This document shows positions 10,903 to 23,144 of a stretch of DNA of 64,000 nt, piece by piece. The stretch is from Isoetes taiwanensis (taxonomy: Eukaryota > Streptophyta > Lycopodiopsida > Isoetales > Isoetaceae). The first letter of the stretch is position 1; each line of letters opens with the position of its first letter. Location: contig JAJEKV010000236.1 in NCBI GenBank assembly GCA_021234155.1, forward strand, positions 603,533 to 667,532. The letters are read 5' to 3'. Position numbers and translations under genes: made by a program. The notes below the pieces were generated by a model that saw nothing but the letters and a program-made list of their open reading frames with translations, ran no database searches and was not told the DNA's origin.

Positions 10903-11952
10903 GTATAACTAGTAATGGTGCCCGGCGTTGCCAGGCATAAGTAGTTTCTTATGTAGGTAGCGAAAAAAACTTTACGGATCTTCTTTTTTTTTTTTTTTTT
11001 AACAATCTATTAAATTTAAAAGTGAAATGGGAATTTTTTTATTAGATAGGTAGAAAGATAAGATTAGAAAGAAGATGCTATGTTTTATGTTCATATTTGT
11101 AGTTTGGTATGTATTTACATTACAATTGCTGTCGTATTTGCATTATAATAAGAAGATTCCTAGATGGGGAGGTGTGGCACATGAAGACATAATTATAATA
11201 TAATACCAACTTGATCAAATTATGATGATAAAAAAACTTCATGTCGGCAAAATGTTGATTGGTTGTCCTAAAGTTTGGGAAAAAGTTCCTCTATGGGCCA
11301 AAAATGAAAAACCAGAAAATATGATTCATATGATTCTGGAGGGGGTATGATGTTGAAGAGGTTTCTTTTATGGGCTCATATTGTAGGTGTCGAAGCATTG
11401 CCTGTTCGGAAAAGATATACCATATACTATTCGTGATGTCCGCTCTAAGATTGAACAGGTAGATTTTCTTGTGCATGTGATATTTTCGTGAACATGACAC
11501 TTTTGTGTTCAAACATGCAAATAATCAAAGCCTTAGAAGCCTTAGGCTGATAACATTGCTTAGATAATGTTGTTCTTGACTTTAGCTTATATTATAAAGA
11601 CAGAATTGAGATAACCATGAGTCTTAATGATGTGTTGATACTGGTATAGTGATCGTGATGTTCGACCAATATACCTTTATTGTATCCATTTGAATGGGGG
11701 ATGAGGTAGGATTATGAACGTTTTTTCGTTTGCACTTGGCAAATAGGATAAGAACATTGAACTGGTACAAAGCCCTTATAATTCTCATAGTCATACATAT
11801 AGATTTAGTTGGCCATCTCCATACTCTTCCGAATCTTCCAAACAGTTAGTTGATACAGTTATGTGCAATTTTAGACCTTTAAGTGCTTGAAAACATTGAT
11901 TAGGGAACCTTATTTGGCATTTGGACTAAAGGCTTTGATCCAAACTGAATAA
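10903..11952. other. AT-rich spacer without recognised genes
   Basis: Contains a T-run at about 10985-11000 and short open frames of at most 73 codons, none resembling a known family. I see no RNA gene or terminal repeat. Confidence 0.5.
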
Positions 11953-12144
11953 AACTTTGGAGCCACACTCTAAATAACCATCTCCTTTTATACTAAGACA
12001 TGATGAACATCCAAATGTATGAAGTTGGTACTTTGTGGAAGCAAAGTTAAATTTGGAGCCACACTCTAAGTAACCATTTCCCTTGTACTAAAACATAATA
12101 AACATCCAAATGTATGAAGTTGGTACTTCGTGGAAGCAAAGTTG
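11953..12144 (+). repeat. 96-bp tandem duplication
   Basis: GGAGCCACACTCTAA...ATGAAGTTGGTACTT...GGAAGCAAAGTT is present twice head to tail with about 10 substitutions. A further two-copy 41-45-bp repeat (GCATATGCAACATTAAT) lies at about 12345-12430. Confidence 0.8.
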
Positions 12145-13169
12145 CTTGTTTGAAACAACGTGATATTATTCTAAATCATCATCGTATTCGCCTGCAATAT
12201 TGCCCTTTGTAACTTAAAATTATAGCCCTCAAGTTTCATCGCCTCATTTAAAATGTCTATTTCATTGCAACGGCTGTGTCAACCTTGTGAATACTATGGC
12301 ATTATTGCAAAGCCATGCATCAATAACATTTTGTTCGACATTGCATATGCAACATTAATGGATTGGCATACAAATGTATGAATTAGCATAGCATATGCAA
12401 CATTAATAGAATTGGCATATAACTATATGAATCGAAGAAATCTAGCAACAAATGTATCAAGAATTTATGGGGCTAAAATCAACTCCTTAAGCAATGGCTT
12501 GTAACTTTTATTTTTAGAAGACAGTGCCAACAATTGAACCAGCATAATGTAGTATCAAAAATAAAGAGAACATTGTAATTCAAAAATACAAAATTCTGTT
12601 AAGCCGTCTGGCATATCTTAAGGCATACATATTCTAGATTTAGAGAATCTATCAACACAATTGCAAGACATAACAGGAGAATTTGGCCAGGGCAATGATA
12701 TTTGGGTATGCAGAAAATGGGCAGTGCATGTCCGATGTACAATTATTAAATGCATCTGCAACAACCTACTGCTCCTTGAAGCAAGAAGGAAATGATGTTT
12801 TGATTTGCAATACGACTCCAGAATGCTCTGCAAATGTCACTCCATAATGCACTGTTCTTTGCAATAACTTTCTGATCCTTGAAGCAAGAATAAAATGATG
12901 CCTATCACTCAATTCAACCTCTGTTATACCTTCAGAACCACCAGTTACTTGGGACTCTAGGAAGGCCTGTTAGATATAGACCTGTCAGAAGAAAGTGCGA
13001 ACTTAAAAGCAGAGAAAAACAGCAGAGAAAAACATGTAGCGCAGGATAAATCTAGACATCCTTATTCAATATGACTCCAGAACGCTCTGCTTGTGGTAGA
13101 ATGCTCTACTCGTGGCAATTGATTATGGAAAATAATTATGTGATTAAACATGAGCAAATTTTCTTGCCT

Positions 13170-13339
13170 TGAACTGAGAATCCATGAACTGCCCATGATG
13201 TCCTGAATAGGGAATGTATAAACTTGTGACATGCATGAAGACAGTTGATACGCATGAACTGAGAATCCATGAACTGCCTATGATGTCCTGAATAGGGAAT
13301 GTATAAACTTGTGACATGCATGAAGACAGTTGATACGCA
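13170..13339 (+). repeat. 85-bp tandem duplication
   Basis: Units 13170-13254 and 13255-13339 start TGAACTGAGAATCCATGAAC and differ at one position. A 56-bp two-copy repeat (ACTGGATGAATAT.ACA.TGAGCC) follows at about 13423-13532. Confidence 0.85.
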
Positions 13340-13896
13340 TAGCATGTTTTTGCTTCATTGTTGCCAGGTTTTCAAAAGATGGATTATTTGTGGAGAGAAT
13401 ATTCTGGGAGGAGGTGGAGAAGTTACTGGATGAATATAACATTGAGCCAAGGAAAACCAAGTAGGCAGAGAATCTACATTTACTGGATGAATATTACAGT
13501 GAGCCAAGGGAAACCAAGTCGGCAGAGAATTTGCTTCTGCTTGTGGCTATTTCGTACATACAAATATCTTAGTTTTATTGTTGTGTAGCCAATTGTGCAG
13601 GAAAGTCATCTTAGAAAATTTAAGTTTACTTGTACCCATACAACGCTTGAGCATGCACTGCATGCTGGCTAACTGAAAATTTTCATAATCATTAACTGTA
13701 TCTTCAGTCAACTTGTTTGCATGATGGTGGTAATGTGCCTGCTCAAGGAGCACTGATTTCGCAGTTGGTCAGAATGCATTTTTTCAAAGTAAAAGTTTAT
13801 AGGATGTAACAGCTGATGGCGCAAGGCAAGAATTCAACAGAACTCATTTTAAATTTGAAAGTCTGACTCAAAAGTAGAAGTGGCAGTACCACTCCT

Positions 13897-14337
13897 ACTT
13901 GCTATAATCTGCAACAATAAAATTCATGCAGCTATAAAGTATCAATGCTTACTTTGACTTCTGCTAACAACTAACAGACTTCTGCTAACAACTAACAGCA
14001 CAATAATATATTCAAAGCAATAATGGGACAATAACAAATATCATAAAGCTTTTGAAATACTTTTGTGCTAACCTGTGAGACTGACAAAAGCTACACTACT
14101 ATAATCTGCAACACTACTACCTGTATTAATCACTAAATGAAGCTACACTACTATAATCTGCAACAATAAAATTCGTGCAGCTATAAAGTATAATGCTTAC
14201 TTTGACTTCTGCTAACAACTAACAGACTGCGAACAACTAACAGCACAATAATATATTCAAAGCAATAGTGGGACAATAACAAATAACATCATAAAGCTTG
14301 AAATACTTTTGTGCTAACCTGTGAGACTGGCAAAAGC
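13897..14337 (+). repeat. ~190-bp direct repeat, period ~250 bp
   Basis: The block from CTATAATCTGCAACAATAAA to AACCTGTGAGACTG.CAAAAGC occurs at about 13901-14092 and again at about 14151-14335, with a partial third start in between. Internal 20-bp repeats (CTTCTGCTAACAACTAACAG) are nested in it. No coding potential is seen. Confidence 0.8.
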
Positions 14338-14339
14338 TT

Positions 14340-15600
14340 TTGACGGCAAGGAGTTCCAACCCTGCAATTTACAATGCCCCTTCATAGTAAATCGTTATGA
14401 GATAGAACAAAAGTTTGTATTCCCACTTATATCTCACTCTGGATCAAGATTCAAATGGACATAATGGGATTGAAAGATACAAATAAGGAACTGTACCTTA
14501 GTTCTTGTAAAAACACCAAACAAAAGATTCCCAAACAGAAGCATTCTAGAACAGGACAAATTGTTTCTTCGGAATATGCTTTACCACAACTTAACGTTAA
14601 AAGAACAACAAACATTGAAACATAATCTTACTTGGAAAGGAAAGGATTGAAATACCATTTTGTTCCTTCATGAAACGGAGTAAGCATAGCCTTCATAGGG
14701 CAGGGGCCTTTAGTGCACGCTAAGTTCATATCAGATGCCTGCTTCATATGAAAAACACTCCAAATTTGTTGCACAGTGGAAAGAAAAGTCCATATTCTTG
14801 CCGATCCAATGGCCAAGGGGAATTTATACACTTTATCTTGAACAACAGCCTGGACTGTTTGAGAAATGCATCAGAGTTTTGCTATTGATTCAGCAAACTA
14901 TAAATCCGGCACAACCATCTGCGAATAAATAAAAAATGAAAAGAAATCAAGCCTAAGAAGCCAGAAGGTGCTACGACCTGTTATAACATAAGACGGTTAT
15001 CAATAAACTAAACTTGGACTTATGCTTCCAGAACAGAAGGATCCGATGCCAAAACTAAGCTTTACCGTGAAGTGCATCCACTTGCACAATAGAAGATAAA
15101 AGAAACTTAATCATATAGTATAAGCAGCCGGCTGAAGAAGAATCTGAATTAACCTCATCAAGGAGCAACAATATTTACACTGATACAATAAGAAATCGCA
15201 ACATATCTTTGCTCAAAATATAAGATCTTCCAGTCGAATGAGGGAGCTGCTAACATATTTTTTCCAGACTGGCGGCCACTCAGAAACCCCATCTACATCA
15301 AATCGACCAGATAAGATGAGCTAGCATAACCATTCTCCATTTCATCCATCTTCCTCCTTATACCTGGCAAATGCATGTGCATGCCAGCCGCCACCATCTC
15401 CTGCCATCCAATCCGCTCCCAAAACAGAAACCTCTCCAAAATCATACCCATCGGACCCTAATTCTTTGTTTCTCATTTTTAGACCACCGGACATTTTTGT
15501 CGGCAATAAAAAATACCCCAAACCTTAGGCAAACCAATCTGAAAAAAAATCCAAGAAGTTTTCGGAACCCCGGAAAAACTGAATTTAAACAATAGGATAG
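14340..15600. other. Spacer without recognised genes
   Basis: Mixed-composition DNA with only short open frames on both strands. Nothing resembles a known protein, tRNA or repeat end until the LINE-type tail at 15601. Confidence 0.5.
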
Positions 15601-15730
15601 TAATTTCAATGCCCACCATTGTGGGGTTTAAAAAAAAAAAAAATTCGTGTCTTTCCTTTTGTATTGGGTCCCATAGACCGATTGGTCTCCGTGGACGATA
15701 AAAGTACCTTCCTTCCTTCCTTCCTTCCTT
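15601..15730 (+). mobile_element. LINE-type 3' terminus with (TTCC)n tail
   Basis: A hairpin CCCACCATTGTGGG, an A-run, then GGGTCCCATAGACCGATTGG, TCTCCGTGGACGATAAAA and a (CTTC)n microsatellite. The same terminal motif ends the LINE at 46246-46322. No RT coding lies upstream, so this is either a strongly 5'-truncated LINE copy or a SINE using the LINE tail. Confidence 0.75.
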
Positions 15731-15739
15731 GGACTTTTC

Positions 15740-17695
15740 TCCATTGTGTGTTGCCATGGCTGGCTAGTTTTTACTCCTTTTTGGTGGGTTGTTTATCTAC
15801 TTTGTCTTGTTCTAACTCTTTTGTTTATTGCAAATAGTGGTTCCCTAATTTAGAAGGTTGTTAAACGTGCCTTTGGTTCTTTGCACTTTCGATCCCGCGT
15901 ACATTTTAAACCGGGTCTTCCTCTTCTTTATTCTTGCCTCCTCTTTAATCTTGACTTTTCACAAGTATTGTGCTCGTCTCTTCACTGATCTATTGTGCTC
16001 TTCGAATCCTTTCCTATCTCCATCATTGGTCGTCTATAAGGTAAGCTATTGATTCTATTTTTGGGACGTCATAGAATAGGCATTTCTTCTTTGATTGTTG
16101 TATCTTCTTACTGTTTACTGTTTTTGGGAATTCGCTTTTCTATGAGTAATTGGATTGCAGGTGGAGCATCTCATATTTTTCTGTGTTTTTGCAACTTGCA
16201 TAATTGCTTGATCTAGTTGGTTGCTATTTGCAAATTTATTTGATCATGTTGCATTTGTACCCTTTATGTTGCTGAATGTTAATAGTCTATTGTAATGTTG
16301 CTTTGCTCAGTTTAGTTCTTGCTTCTGCAATTTCGTCCCTTGGTTAATTTTGCTCATTTTTTACTGTCTCAGCATTTTGTAGCTGGCCTCCTTTGTTGCA
16401 ATTTTTTCACCTCATTTATTGTCATGTTTTGCACCTTGCCTTCCTCTTGCCCTGCTGACATTTAACCATTGACTGTAGCAACTATTGTTCTCATGTTTTG
16501 CTGGTTTCATTTGTTTCTAACCTTTGGTGCTACACAAGACTTTTCCTTTTATTCTTATACCTTGCTTGTTACGAGGTCTTTTCTCTGTGCTGGTTGCTAT
16601 ATTTTATTTTCTTTTCGTACTGACCTTTGTCCTCCTGCCTTTGCTGTGTTTATAAGTCTAACTTGTGTTCAGGCCTTTGCATGTATGAATCGTGGCCATT
16701 CCTTTAAATTATGCCTCTACTGAGCAGTGCAGCCTTTACTTACAGTGTAGCCTGCTCCCTGACAATTTATTTAGCTTCTGCTGCAGCATGGTATTGTGTC
16801 ATGTTCTCAGTTCTCTTCATGTTGTACCACTTCTTCTTCTCCTTTGTCTTTCCTTTGTTCCTTGTTTATTATTTGCAGTGCATTTGTTTCTATTGTCTTC
16901 TTGCTTTAATGGTGCATTTGTTTCTATTTTCTTCTTGCTTTAATGTTGCTAAGTTATAACAGTCTATTGTGGTGCCACTTTACTGGGCCTCTTTCTTATT
17001 TCTGCAATTTCTTCCCTTGATTATTTCATGGTTTCGTTGTGTTTTCTTTTCATGTTGATTTCCTCTCTTTAGTGTTTCCTTTCTGCCATGCGTATTATTT
17101 GCAGTGCTTGCTCCTTGCTTTTGTCTCAGCTTGCTTCCTTACTTTGTCCCGTAGTCTTTTTCATGCTGGTTGTTTTTGTGCTTTTGCAAACTGCTGGTCT
17201 ATTTATGTTCAAGCGCTTGCATGCTAAAGTCATGTCCTTTCTTGCCATGGTGTAACATGCTCGGGTTGCTTCTTTCCTTTGTCCTATTGTCTTTTTATGT
17301 CGGTGGCTTTTGACAATTTGCCCTCCTGCCTTGGCTGTGCTTATAAGTCTATCTGTTTCTAAATTTTGCCTCTAGTGAACATTGCAGCCTTTGCTTACAG
17401 TATAACTTGCTCCCTGCCAAATTATTTAGACTCTGCTGCAGCATGGTATTCTGTCATGTTTTAAGTTGTCTTCATGTTATACCACTTATTCTTCTCCTTT
17501 GTTTTTCTTTGCTTCTTTGATTACCATTTGCAGTGCATCTGTATCTATTTTCTTCTTGCTTTTATGTTGCCAAATTGTAACAGTCTACTGTGTTTTCAGT
17601 CTGCCATGCTTATTATTTGCAGTGCGTGCTCCTTGGTTTTGTCTAAGTCTAGCTTCTTTGCCACGTCACTATTAAATTTAGCAGAAACCTTGTGA
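15740..17695 (+). repeat. Pyrimidine-rich degenerate long repeats
   Basis: T/C-biased DNA with imperfect repeats: 16727-16975 resembles 17382-17600 (CAGCCTTTRCTTACAGT, TTCTGCTGCAGCATGGTATT, CTTCTTGCTTTTATGTTGC), and a second block near 17075 resembles one near 17590. Open frames on the plus strand are low-complexity Leu/Phe/Cys/Ser stretches caused by composition, and I do not regard them as genes. Confidence 0.65.
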
Positions 17696-17699
17696 AATA

Positions 17700-18379
17700 C
17701 ACACAAGGATGCTAGATGTTTATAGTAAGCATGATGGAACATGCCAGATGAAATCTACATGTGGCTGAGACAACTTAGTATAAGAGAACAGAGCAGGGTG
17801 TAATAGTTTTCTGAAAAAGTTCCAAGAGTGGTATTTTTGAAAATTATGTCATTCTTAAGCTTTTCTTTATGCTCTTATCTATATTTTAGCTTTGACATGG
17901 ATAACAACTAGGTGGTGGCTATGACACCTGCAGTTCCCAGGTCTAGTTACTATTCTTATACTAACTTAAGCTTCTGGATGGTCTGCAGGTACCACGCCTC
18001 TACCCTTGAGCGAAAATTTAGATACGTATATTGAAATTTAAGGATGTGGTGAGATCTTTCTTGTAGCATTTGTAAACCTACAATTAAAAACTTGATGAGT
18101 TTAACCATGCTGCAAACATATTTTTTGAGCTATTTTTTGAGTTGTTTAATGGAAATTATTTATTATGCAACTTTGTGGTATGGTTCCAAAAGATGTACTT
18201 GTTCCATGATTAAATTATGAATTTAAGTGGCTTTCTCTCATGTCTTATGATATGAAATTACACACACCGTGCATAGTCACCCGCCCTGCACTTCTTAGTT
18301 GGAGTGCTAAATTCATAATCTCATCAAATACAAGTACTTTGATGGAACATATGGTCACATAGCATATTTTATTTACTAA
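17700..18379. other. Spacer without recognised genes
   Basis: Non-coding DNA just upstream of the 18380 open frame. No TATA box or splice structure could be assigned with confidence. Confidence 0.4.
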
Positions 18380-18775
18380 ATGGAAATTCTGGATGTGGAA
18401 CAGATGGCACGAAATGAAGCAAGTCAGACTTGGGCAACGGAACTCTTGGAGCTTGGCTATCTTGAAGAAATGCCAGCACCGTCACCTTTATCCCAAGCCC
18501 TGCTCTGTCAGATCAAAGACAGGGAGTTTCATGAATTCCTGATCAGACATGAACAAGCTGTTCAAAATGATGGTGAGTCTATCCTAGCCAATTTTGATAT
18601 TGCTATGTGGCTAGAAATATTTGGAAATAGGAACCCAATGGACAAACCGATGCTCTTCAGAGCCCGACTTGCAACTATTTTGAGAAAAGACTATGACCGG
18701 ATAAAAGAATGCCTTGGCACCATAAATAAGTTCACATTGGCCTTCTTTGCGGGCAAATGTGGAAGGGATACATAA
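18380..18775 (+). CDS. Hypothetical 131-aa open frame, unrecognised
   Basis: An uninterrupted frame begins MEILDVEQMARNEASQTW and encodes an acidic, helix-rich protein of 131 residues without low complexity. Such length and composition make a real coding origin likely, but I recognise no domain. Downstream, 18776-19610 contains further short stretches that read like decayed continuation in several frames. It could be a host gene fragment or part of an unrecognised mobile element whose later part is the RGG-rich frame at 19613. Confidence 0.4.
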   Translation: MEILDVEQMARNEASQTWATELLELGYLEEMPAPSPLSQALLCQIKDREFHEFLIRHEQAVQNDGESILANFDIAMWLEIFGNRNPMDKPMLFRARLATILRKDYDRIKECLGTINKFTLAFFAGKCGRDT

Positions 18776-19612
18776 CCCTTTCCATCGCCATGCCTACTAT
18801 GCCCTGTCAAATCTCACCCTTTGCTACAAGGAAAAGAGCTATGTGAGGAGGCAACGAATATACTAAATGCTTTGAACCTGAGGCCCAACTAGATGAGATA
18901 TCTCCGAGAGTTTCAAAGCATATGTACCCCATTATCCCTGTTCGGGTTATGGAGGACCTTTCTGCAATGAATGGCAACAAGATGTGGACTATGTGGTCAC
19001 CGCAGCTTTGTTGCACCTTTTAGTCTTGATGCTTTAATTACACTATGACTATAAATGGTGGAAAAGCATGGACGAAGTTTAAGGCGTAATGCTACGGGGA
19101 TGCTATCAATAATGTGAGTTAAATGCAGGAGAGATAATCTTAAAAGACATCTCAATGGAAGTATTTGATCTTTGGTAGATGCTCAAAACCGTTAAACTTC
19201 ATTGCAAAGGAAAAATCCCCCTCGATCAAACGAAGTAAGGATTATTACAAAGTTGGTATGGATTTATAGCAGACCATTCATTAAATGCACTCGCCAAAGA
19301 AGGTGATCAAGTGCCCCAAAAGCAACATTTTATGGTTTGATCACGCCCTATGGTATTTGGCAAATAACATTGAAAGCTCTTGGATTACATCGGACAAACT
19401 TGAAGTGCGGTTTATTTCCTTTTGTACGTTGGTCGCTTCTTGATTCTACAAAAGAAGTAATTAGAGAGTGGTCTTTATGTACACTAGAGAATTGATGATA
19501 ACCGCTTGTTGAAGAATAATGAGGGAAAATGAGGCTACTTCAAGGTTATGGTGAGAATGATGGGCCCCGTTATATTGAACAGATGTTTCTTCCATAGGAA
19601 TTCAGTGCAAGT

Positions 19613-19868
19613 TTGGCAAAGAAATGTAATGATTCCTTTAAAAAGAGGTTTACCTTAAACCTAAATGAAGATGCTAGTGAAGGATATTCTGATATGAGTT
19701 CTGCTGTCACACCTCACTACACCACAAGGGGACGTGGCAGAAACAGAGGTGGCAGAGGAAGACAATTCACTCCTCAACATTCATGTACACGTGGATATAC
19801 ACCAAACCCACGTTTGAGCTTTGGAAATGGCAATCGTGGTAACAGCAATCAAGCAACGCCAATCATCA
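19613..19868 (+). pseudogene. RGG/RG-rich protein fragment
   Basis: An open frame contains TTRGRGRNRGGRGRQF, a typical RGG box of RNA-binding proteins, followed by Asn/Gly-rich sequence. At about 19868 it runs directly into LINE family A sequence, so the LINE insertion truncated the original protein. The parent gene was not identified; it may belong with the 18380 open frame. Confidence 0.45.
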
Positions 19869-20599
19869 AGGTCACTTGTGCAGAGCATAGTCCTATATGG
19901 ATGTGAAATTTGGGGACCAAGTTTGCCACAATGCTTATGGGATGATATTGAACAGGTCTTGAAAAAAATTGGAATTAGGAGTTAAAGCCCAAATACCCTA
20001 TTCTATGATGTTGGCATAATGTGGTCTCATGCCTTTGGAAGGGGAAGTGATCCTTAGATGCATTACGTATTTTAAGAAGGTGTTACTCATGGATGACACT
20101 AGAATTACACGTAGGGCTTTGTTAGCCAGCAAGGAGAAAGGTTTGTTTCAAGATGTCAAGAAGTGTCTCAATAAATGGGATATACAATGGGATGAAGTGG
20201 TCTTAGTAAAATCTGATTTAAGACAATGGATATCCAGGAAGGTAGATAAGAAGACGTGGTCGCAGCCCAAGACCAAAATGATTTTGTATGAACAGAATAT
20301 TAACCCCACGTTGGAAATGGCAGGGCACCTGAGGGAAAACATTTCCATCCAAAAAAGACATGCTATTTGCAGGATTCGGCTTAGTTCACATCATTTAGGT
20401 GTGGAAGTGGATAGATGGGGATATAATATTCCTAGAGATCAAAGATACTGTGAAATATGTGGGGAAGATAAAGTAGAGGATGAGGACCATGCATTGCCGA
20501 TGTACGGCATACAATATATTGCGTGATAAGTTTGGAATATACTATGAAGATCTTGACGTGCACGACGTATAGCCTTGTATGCATACAAGACGCACGCCA

Positions 20600-20681
<82 letters not shown>

Positions 20682-21152
20682 CTCTCACGGTTGTTGCACA
20701 ATCCTTTTTTCCCTTTCCATCCTTTCTCTTGGTACAGTTTTCGTTGTTCCATCCTTTCTCCTGGCGCAGTTTGTCTCCTTTGGGATTTGCAGGATTCGGC
20801 TTAGTTCACATCATTTAGGTGTGGAAGTGGATAGATGGGGACATAATATTCCTCGAGATCAAAGATATTGGAAAATATGTGGGGAAGATAAAGTAGAGGA
20901 TGAGGACCATGCATTGCTTCGATGTACGTCATACAAGATATTGCGTGATAAGTTTGGAATATACTATGAAGATCTGCCACGCATGCATGCACGCACGCAC
21001 GCAGGCTCTCACAGTTGTTGCACAATCCTTTTTTTCATGTTCCATCCTTTCTCCTGGCACAGTTTTCCCTGTTCCATCCTTTCTCCTGGCACAGTTTGTC
21101 TCCTTTGGGCCCTCTAGCCATCGTCCTTGCACATTTTTTATCTTCCTGGGGT
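19869..21152 (+). mobile_element. LINE family A, copy 2: ORF2 C-terminus and 3' UTR (left half)
   Basis: Positions 19869-20560 match 9752-10440 almost base for base, including the same frame-breaking lesions. At 20029-20526 a 165-codon frame stays open, whereas copy 1 has a stop and an insertion. A long (AC)n follows (20598-20679), then a 3' UTR module, then a second copy of the ORF2 end (20787-20976) with (CATG/CACG)n, and another 3' UTR module ending TTCCTGGGGT at 21152. There the 13.8-kb element begins; the LINE resumes at 34966. The right end of the UTR is thus split between two places. Confidence 0.85.
20598..20679 (+). repeat. (AC)n microsatellite inside the LINE end
   Basis: About 40 uninterrupted AC units. 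They sit where the other family A copies have other microsatellites, immediately after the ORF2 homology. Poly-His/Thr/Cys-Val open frames here are artefacts of the repeat. Confidence 0.95.
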
Positions 21153-21184
21153 CATTAGGGCGGATTTGGGGTCTGAAAATGGCC
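21153..21184 (+). repeat. Left terminal inverted repeat
   Basis: This 32-bp sequence begins CATTAGGGCGG and ends GAAAATGGCC. It matches the right end in inverted orientation with a single C/T difference. Homology stops after GGCC. The outside T and A bases are complementary, so the repeat could be read as 33 bp. Confidence 0.9.
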
Positions 21185-21791
21185 TCCTATCAGCCATTCC
21201 ACGTCATATTTCCGCTCCCTTTTTCCCATGCCACCTAGGATACCAAACTCTCATAATTACTGATTTGCTTGGAATATTCTTTGGGAATAAGGGGGGATTG
21301 CACATTCATGGGCCATATGTATTTAATTACATTTGGTTGTCGACGGACCGATGCAACACGTGGCGCTTCTAAAATGCCACTTGCATTATAGCATACCGCA
21401 ACTCATGACGGTGTCTCTTGGTAAGCGTCGCGCCACGCCTTCTACATTTCAAAAGTTGAATGTGTAGGTTGAAGCTTTGTATCGATCGGACTTTCATTTC
21501 GAGGCGTCATGCGGGGCAGCGCCTTTAACCGATCTTCACTTCATCCTAATACAGGCTTCCCCCCCTACAATTCCAAATTTGAATTTGCTTAATGTATAAA
21601 AGCATGGATTGTAGGAGAATGGACTTTTCGATTTCCATATGCACGTTGCAAATTTCAAAAACGGTTAGTTACGGACGTTCGGCTCACACGGTTTAATTGT
21701 GTTGGGGCATAAAAATACCACACCTTGATTTCGCTACCGTGCGATCTACACATATGGAAGTTGCTTGTTGTCAAATTAAACTTAAACACAA
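21177..21791 (+). repeat. Subterminal repeat R1
   Basis: About 600 bp starting at AAAATGGCCTCCTATC, repeated in diverged form at 23145-23765. Shared landmarks are ACACGTGGCGCTTCTAAAA, GCCACTTGCATTATAGCATA and GTATAAAAGCATGGATTGTA. R1 includes the inner 8 bp of the terminal repeat. No protein is apparent. Such subterminal repeats may bind a transposase; that is inference. Confidence 0.75.
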
Positions 21792-21950
21792 GTGAGGTCG
21801 GCACTTACGTGGTTTTCTCGAGGAGGGTTTGGAGTGTTTTTTAAATCCCAATTATCGACATAGTGTGACGAAAGCATCTTGGTATTAAATAGTATGTTAA
21901 ATTGAATTATATCGGTGTTCATTTTTCTGGTTAAACTCAAATCATATAGG

Positions 21951-22062
21951 TTTAGGAATAAGGTTAAAAAAGGAAGATATTGGCTATTTAGGAATAAGGT
22001 TAAAAGGGAAGATATTGGATATTTAGGTATAAGGTTAAAAAAGGAAGATATTAGATATGGCT
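21951..22062 (+). repeat. Three-copy ~38-bp tandem repeat
   Basis: GGAATAAGGTTAAAA followed by GGAAGATATTGG and ATTTAG recurs three times in a row with small length changes. It lies between subterminal repeat R1 and the small acidic gene. Confidence 0.85.
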
Positions 22063-22248
22063 CAAATTTGAGATATGCACATAATGGCATGTAATGATGG
22101 TTGATAGGACTGGAATCTGAATCATTCCTACGATTTTTCACGTCTAATCCAGCCTATATCTATTCCAAAAGCCTAGATTGGCCCATTCTCCCCCAATCTC
22201 TGCCCAATCTTTGCTAGATCCTCAGCCCAATTTCTCTAGTCCATCGCC

Positions 22249-22590
22249 ATGAAGAGATCAGCTACTGGAAGAAGGAGGTGTCCTCCAAGAGGCGCCTAAT
22301 ACGGCTGGAAGAGGTGTTCCCTCCAAGAGTTCCCTCCCGCTGCCCACGGTTCTTGCTCGAATGCCTCGATTCCTCGATTCCTCGATTCCTTTGACGAGGA
22401 ATCGGAGAATGAGGAATCGAGGAAATTTCGAGCAGGAGTTCATCCAAGGAGGTGTTCTTGAAGGCTGGATAGGAGATTCTTGAGAAAATGAGTATTCACC
22501 CGGCGGAGAAGAAGCCGAAGATGATGAAGAAGATGAAGAAGTTGAAGACGAATCCGGCGACTTCGAGGAGCTCATGGCGTTAGTTCATGG
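22249..22590 (+). pseudogene. Small gene with basic N-terminus and acidic C-terminus
   Basis: A likely start at 22249 gives MKRSATGRRR. At 22490-22585 another frame reads GGEEAEDDEEDEEVEDESGD followed by FEELMAL, an acidic tail like those of chromatin-associated proteins. One or more frameshifts or an intron separate the two. Between them an imperfect inverted repeat of GATTCCTCG units is present. A possible splice donor (ATG|GTACAT) follows the acidic tail. No domain is recognised. It is the leftmost gene of the 13.8-kb element. Confidence 0.4.
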
Positions 22591-22969
22591 TACATGCATG
22601 TTTTCTTTCTTTTCTTAAGCATTCAACTAACGGTTATTTCTTATTTTTTTTTTTGGATGATGAAGCGGATGAATGAAATTTGTTAGGGCGAGAGCACCTC
22701 TTATTTTTTTTCCTTGTTCTTAGTCGAGCTTGCCTCCGACTTCTTACCATATATTTGCAAGCCTCCCGGTTTTTTGTTGTGAATAGTTGAAGCCTCGGGC
22801 ATTTAAATTTACAAAATGATGTAAAGCCATACTGCCATAAAAATTTTGAATGTAAAAAGTTTTTTGCTTCTAATTCCATTTGAATACCTTTTTTTTTTTC
22901 TTGTACATGTGTTACCACTCTTAAGTACATAAGTCATCATCCCTTTTCAAAGAGCATATTATTTTTCAA
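22591..22969. other. Gap inside the 13.8-kb element
   Basis: AT-rich sequence between the acidic gene and the first hairpin. No gene is recognised. Confidence 0.4.
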
Positions 22970-23037
22970 GGATCACACCAAGCTTAATAGTACATATGCA
23001 ACAAAATGGAACACACTAAATTAAGATCGTGTGATCC
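22970..23037. repeat. Intergenic hairpin unit 1
   Basis: Left arm GGATCACACCAAGCTTA, right arm TAAGATCGTGTGATCC, 68 bp overall. The outer arms GGATCACAC/GTGTGATCC are an exact inverted pair. First of a series in this element. Confidence 0.8.
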
Positions 23038-23144
23038 ACTTTCTTATTTGTTGTCAAATTAAAACTAAACACAAGTCCCTCGTCAATAGTCTCCCATTTG
23101 CATATAAAATATCTATCATTCCAAGTTATATTATGTTTTATGAA

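Noticed and set aside
20523-20818. Poly-His/Thr and poly-Cys/Val open frames
   Set aside because: They are read-through of the (AC)n microsatellite in all frames, with no other protein content.
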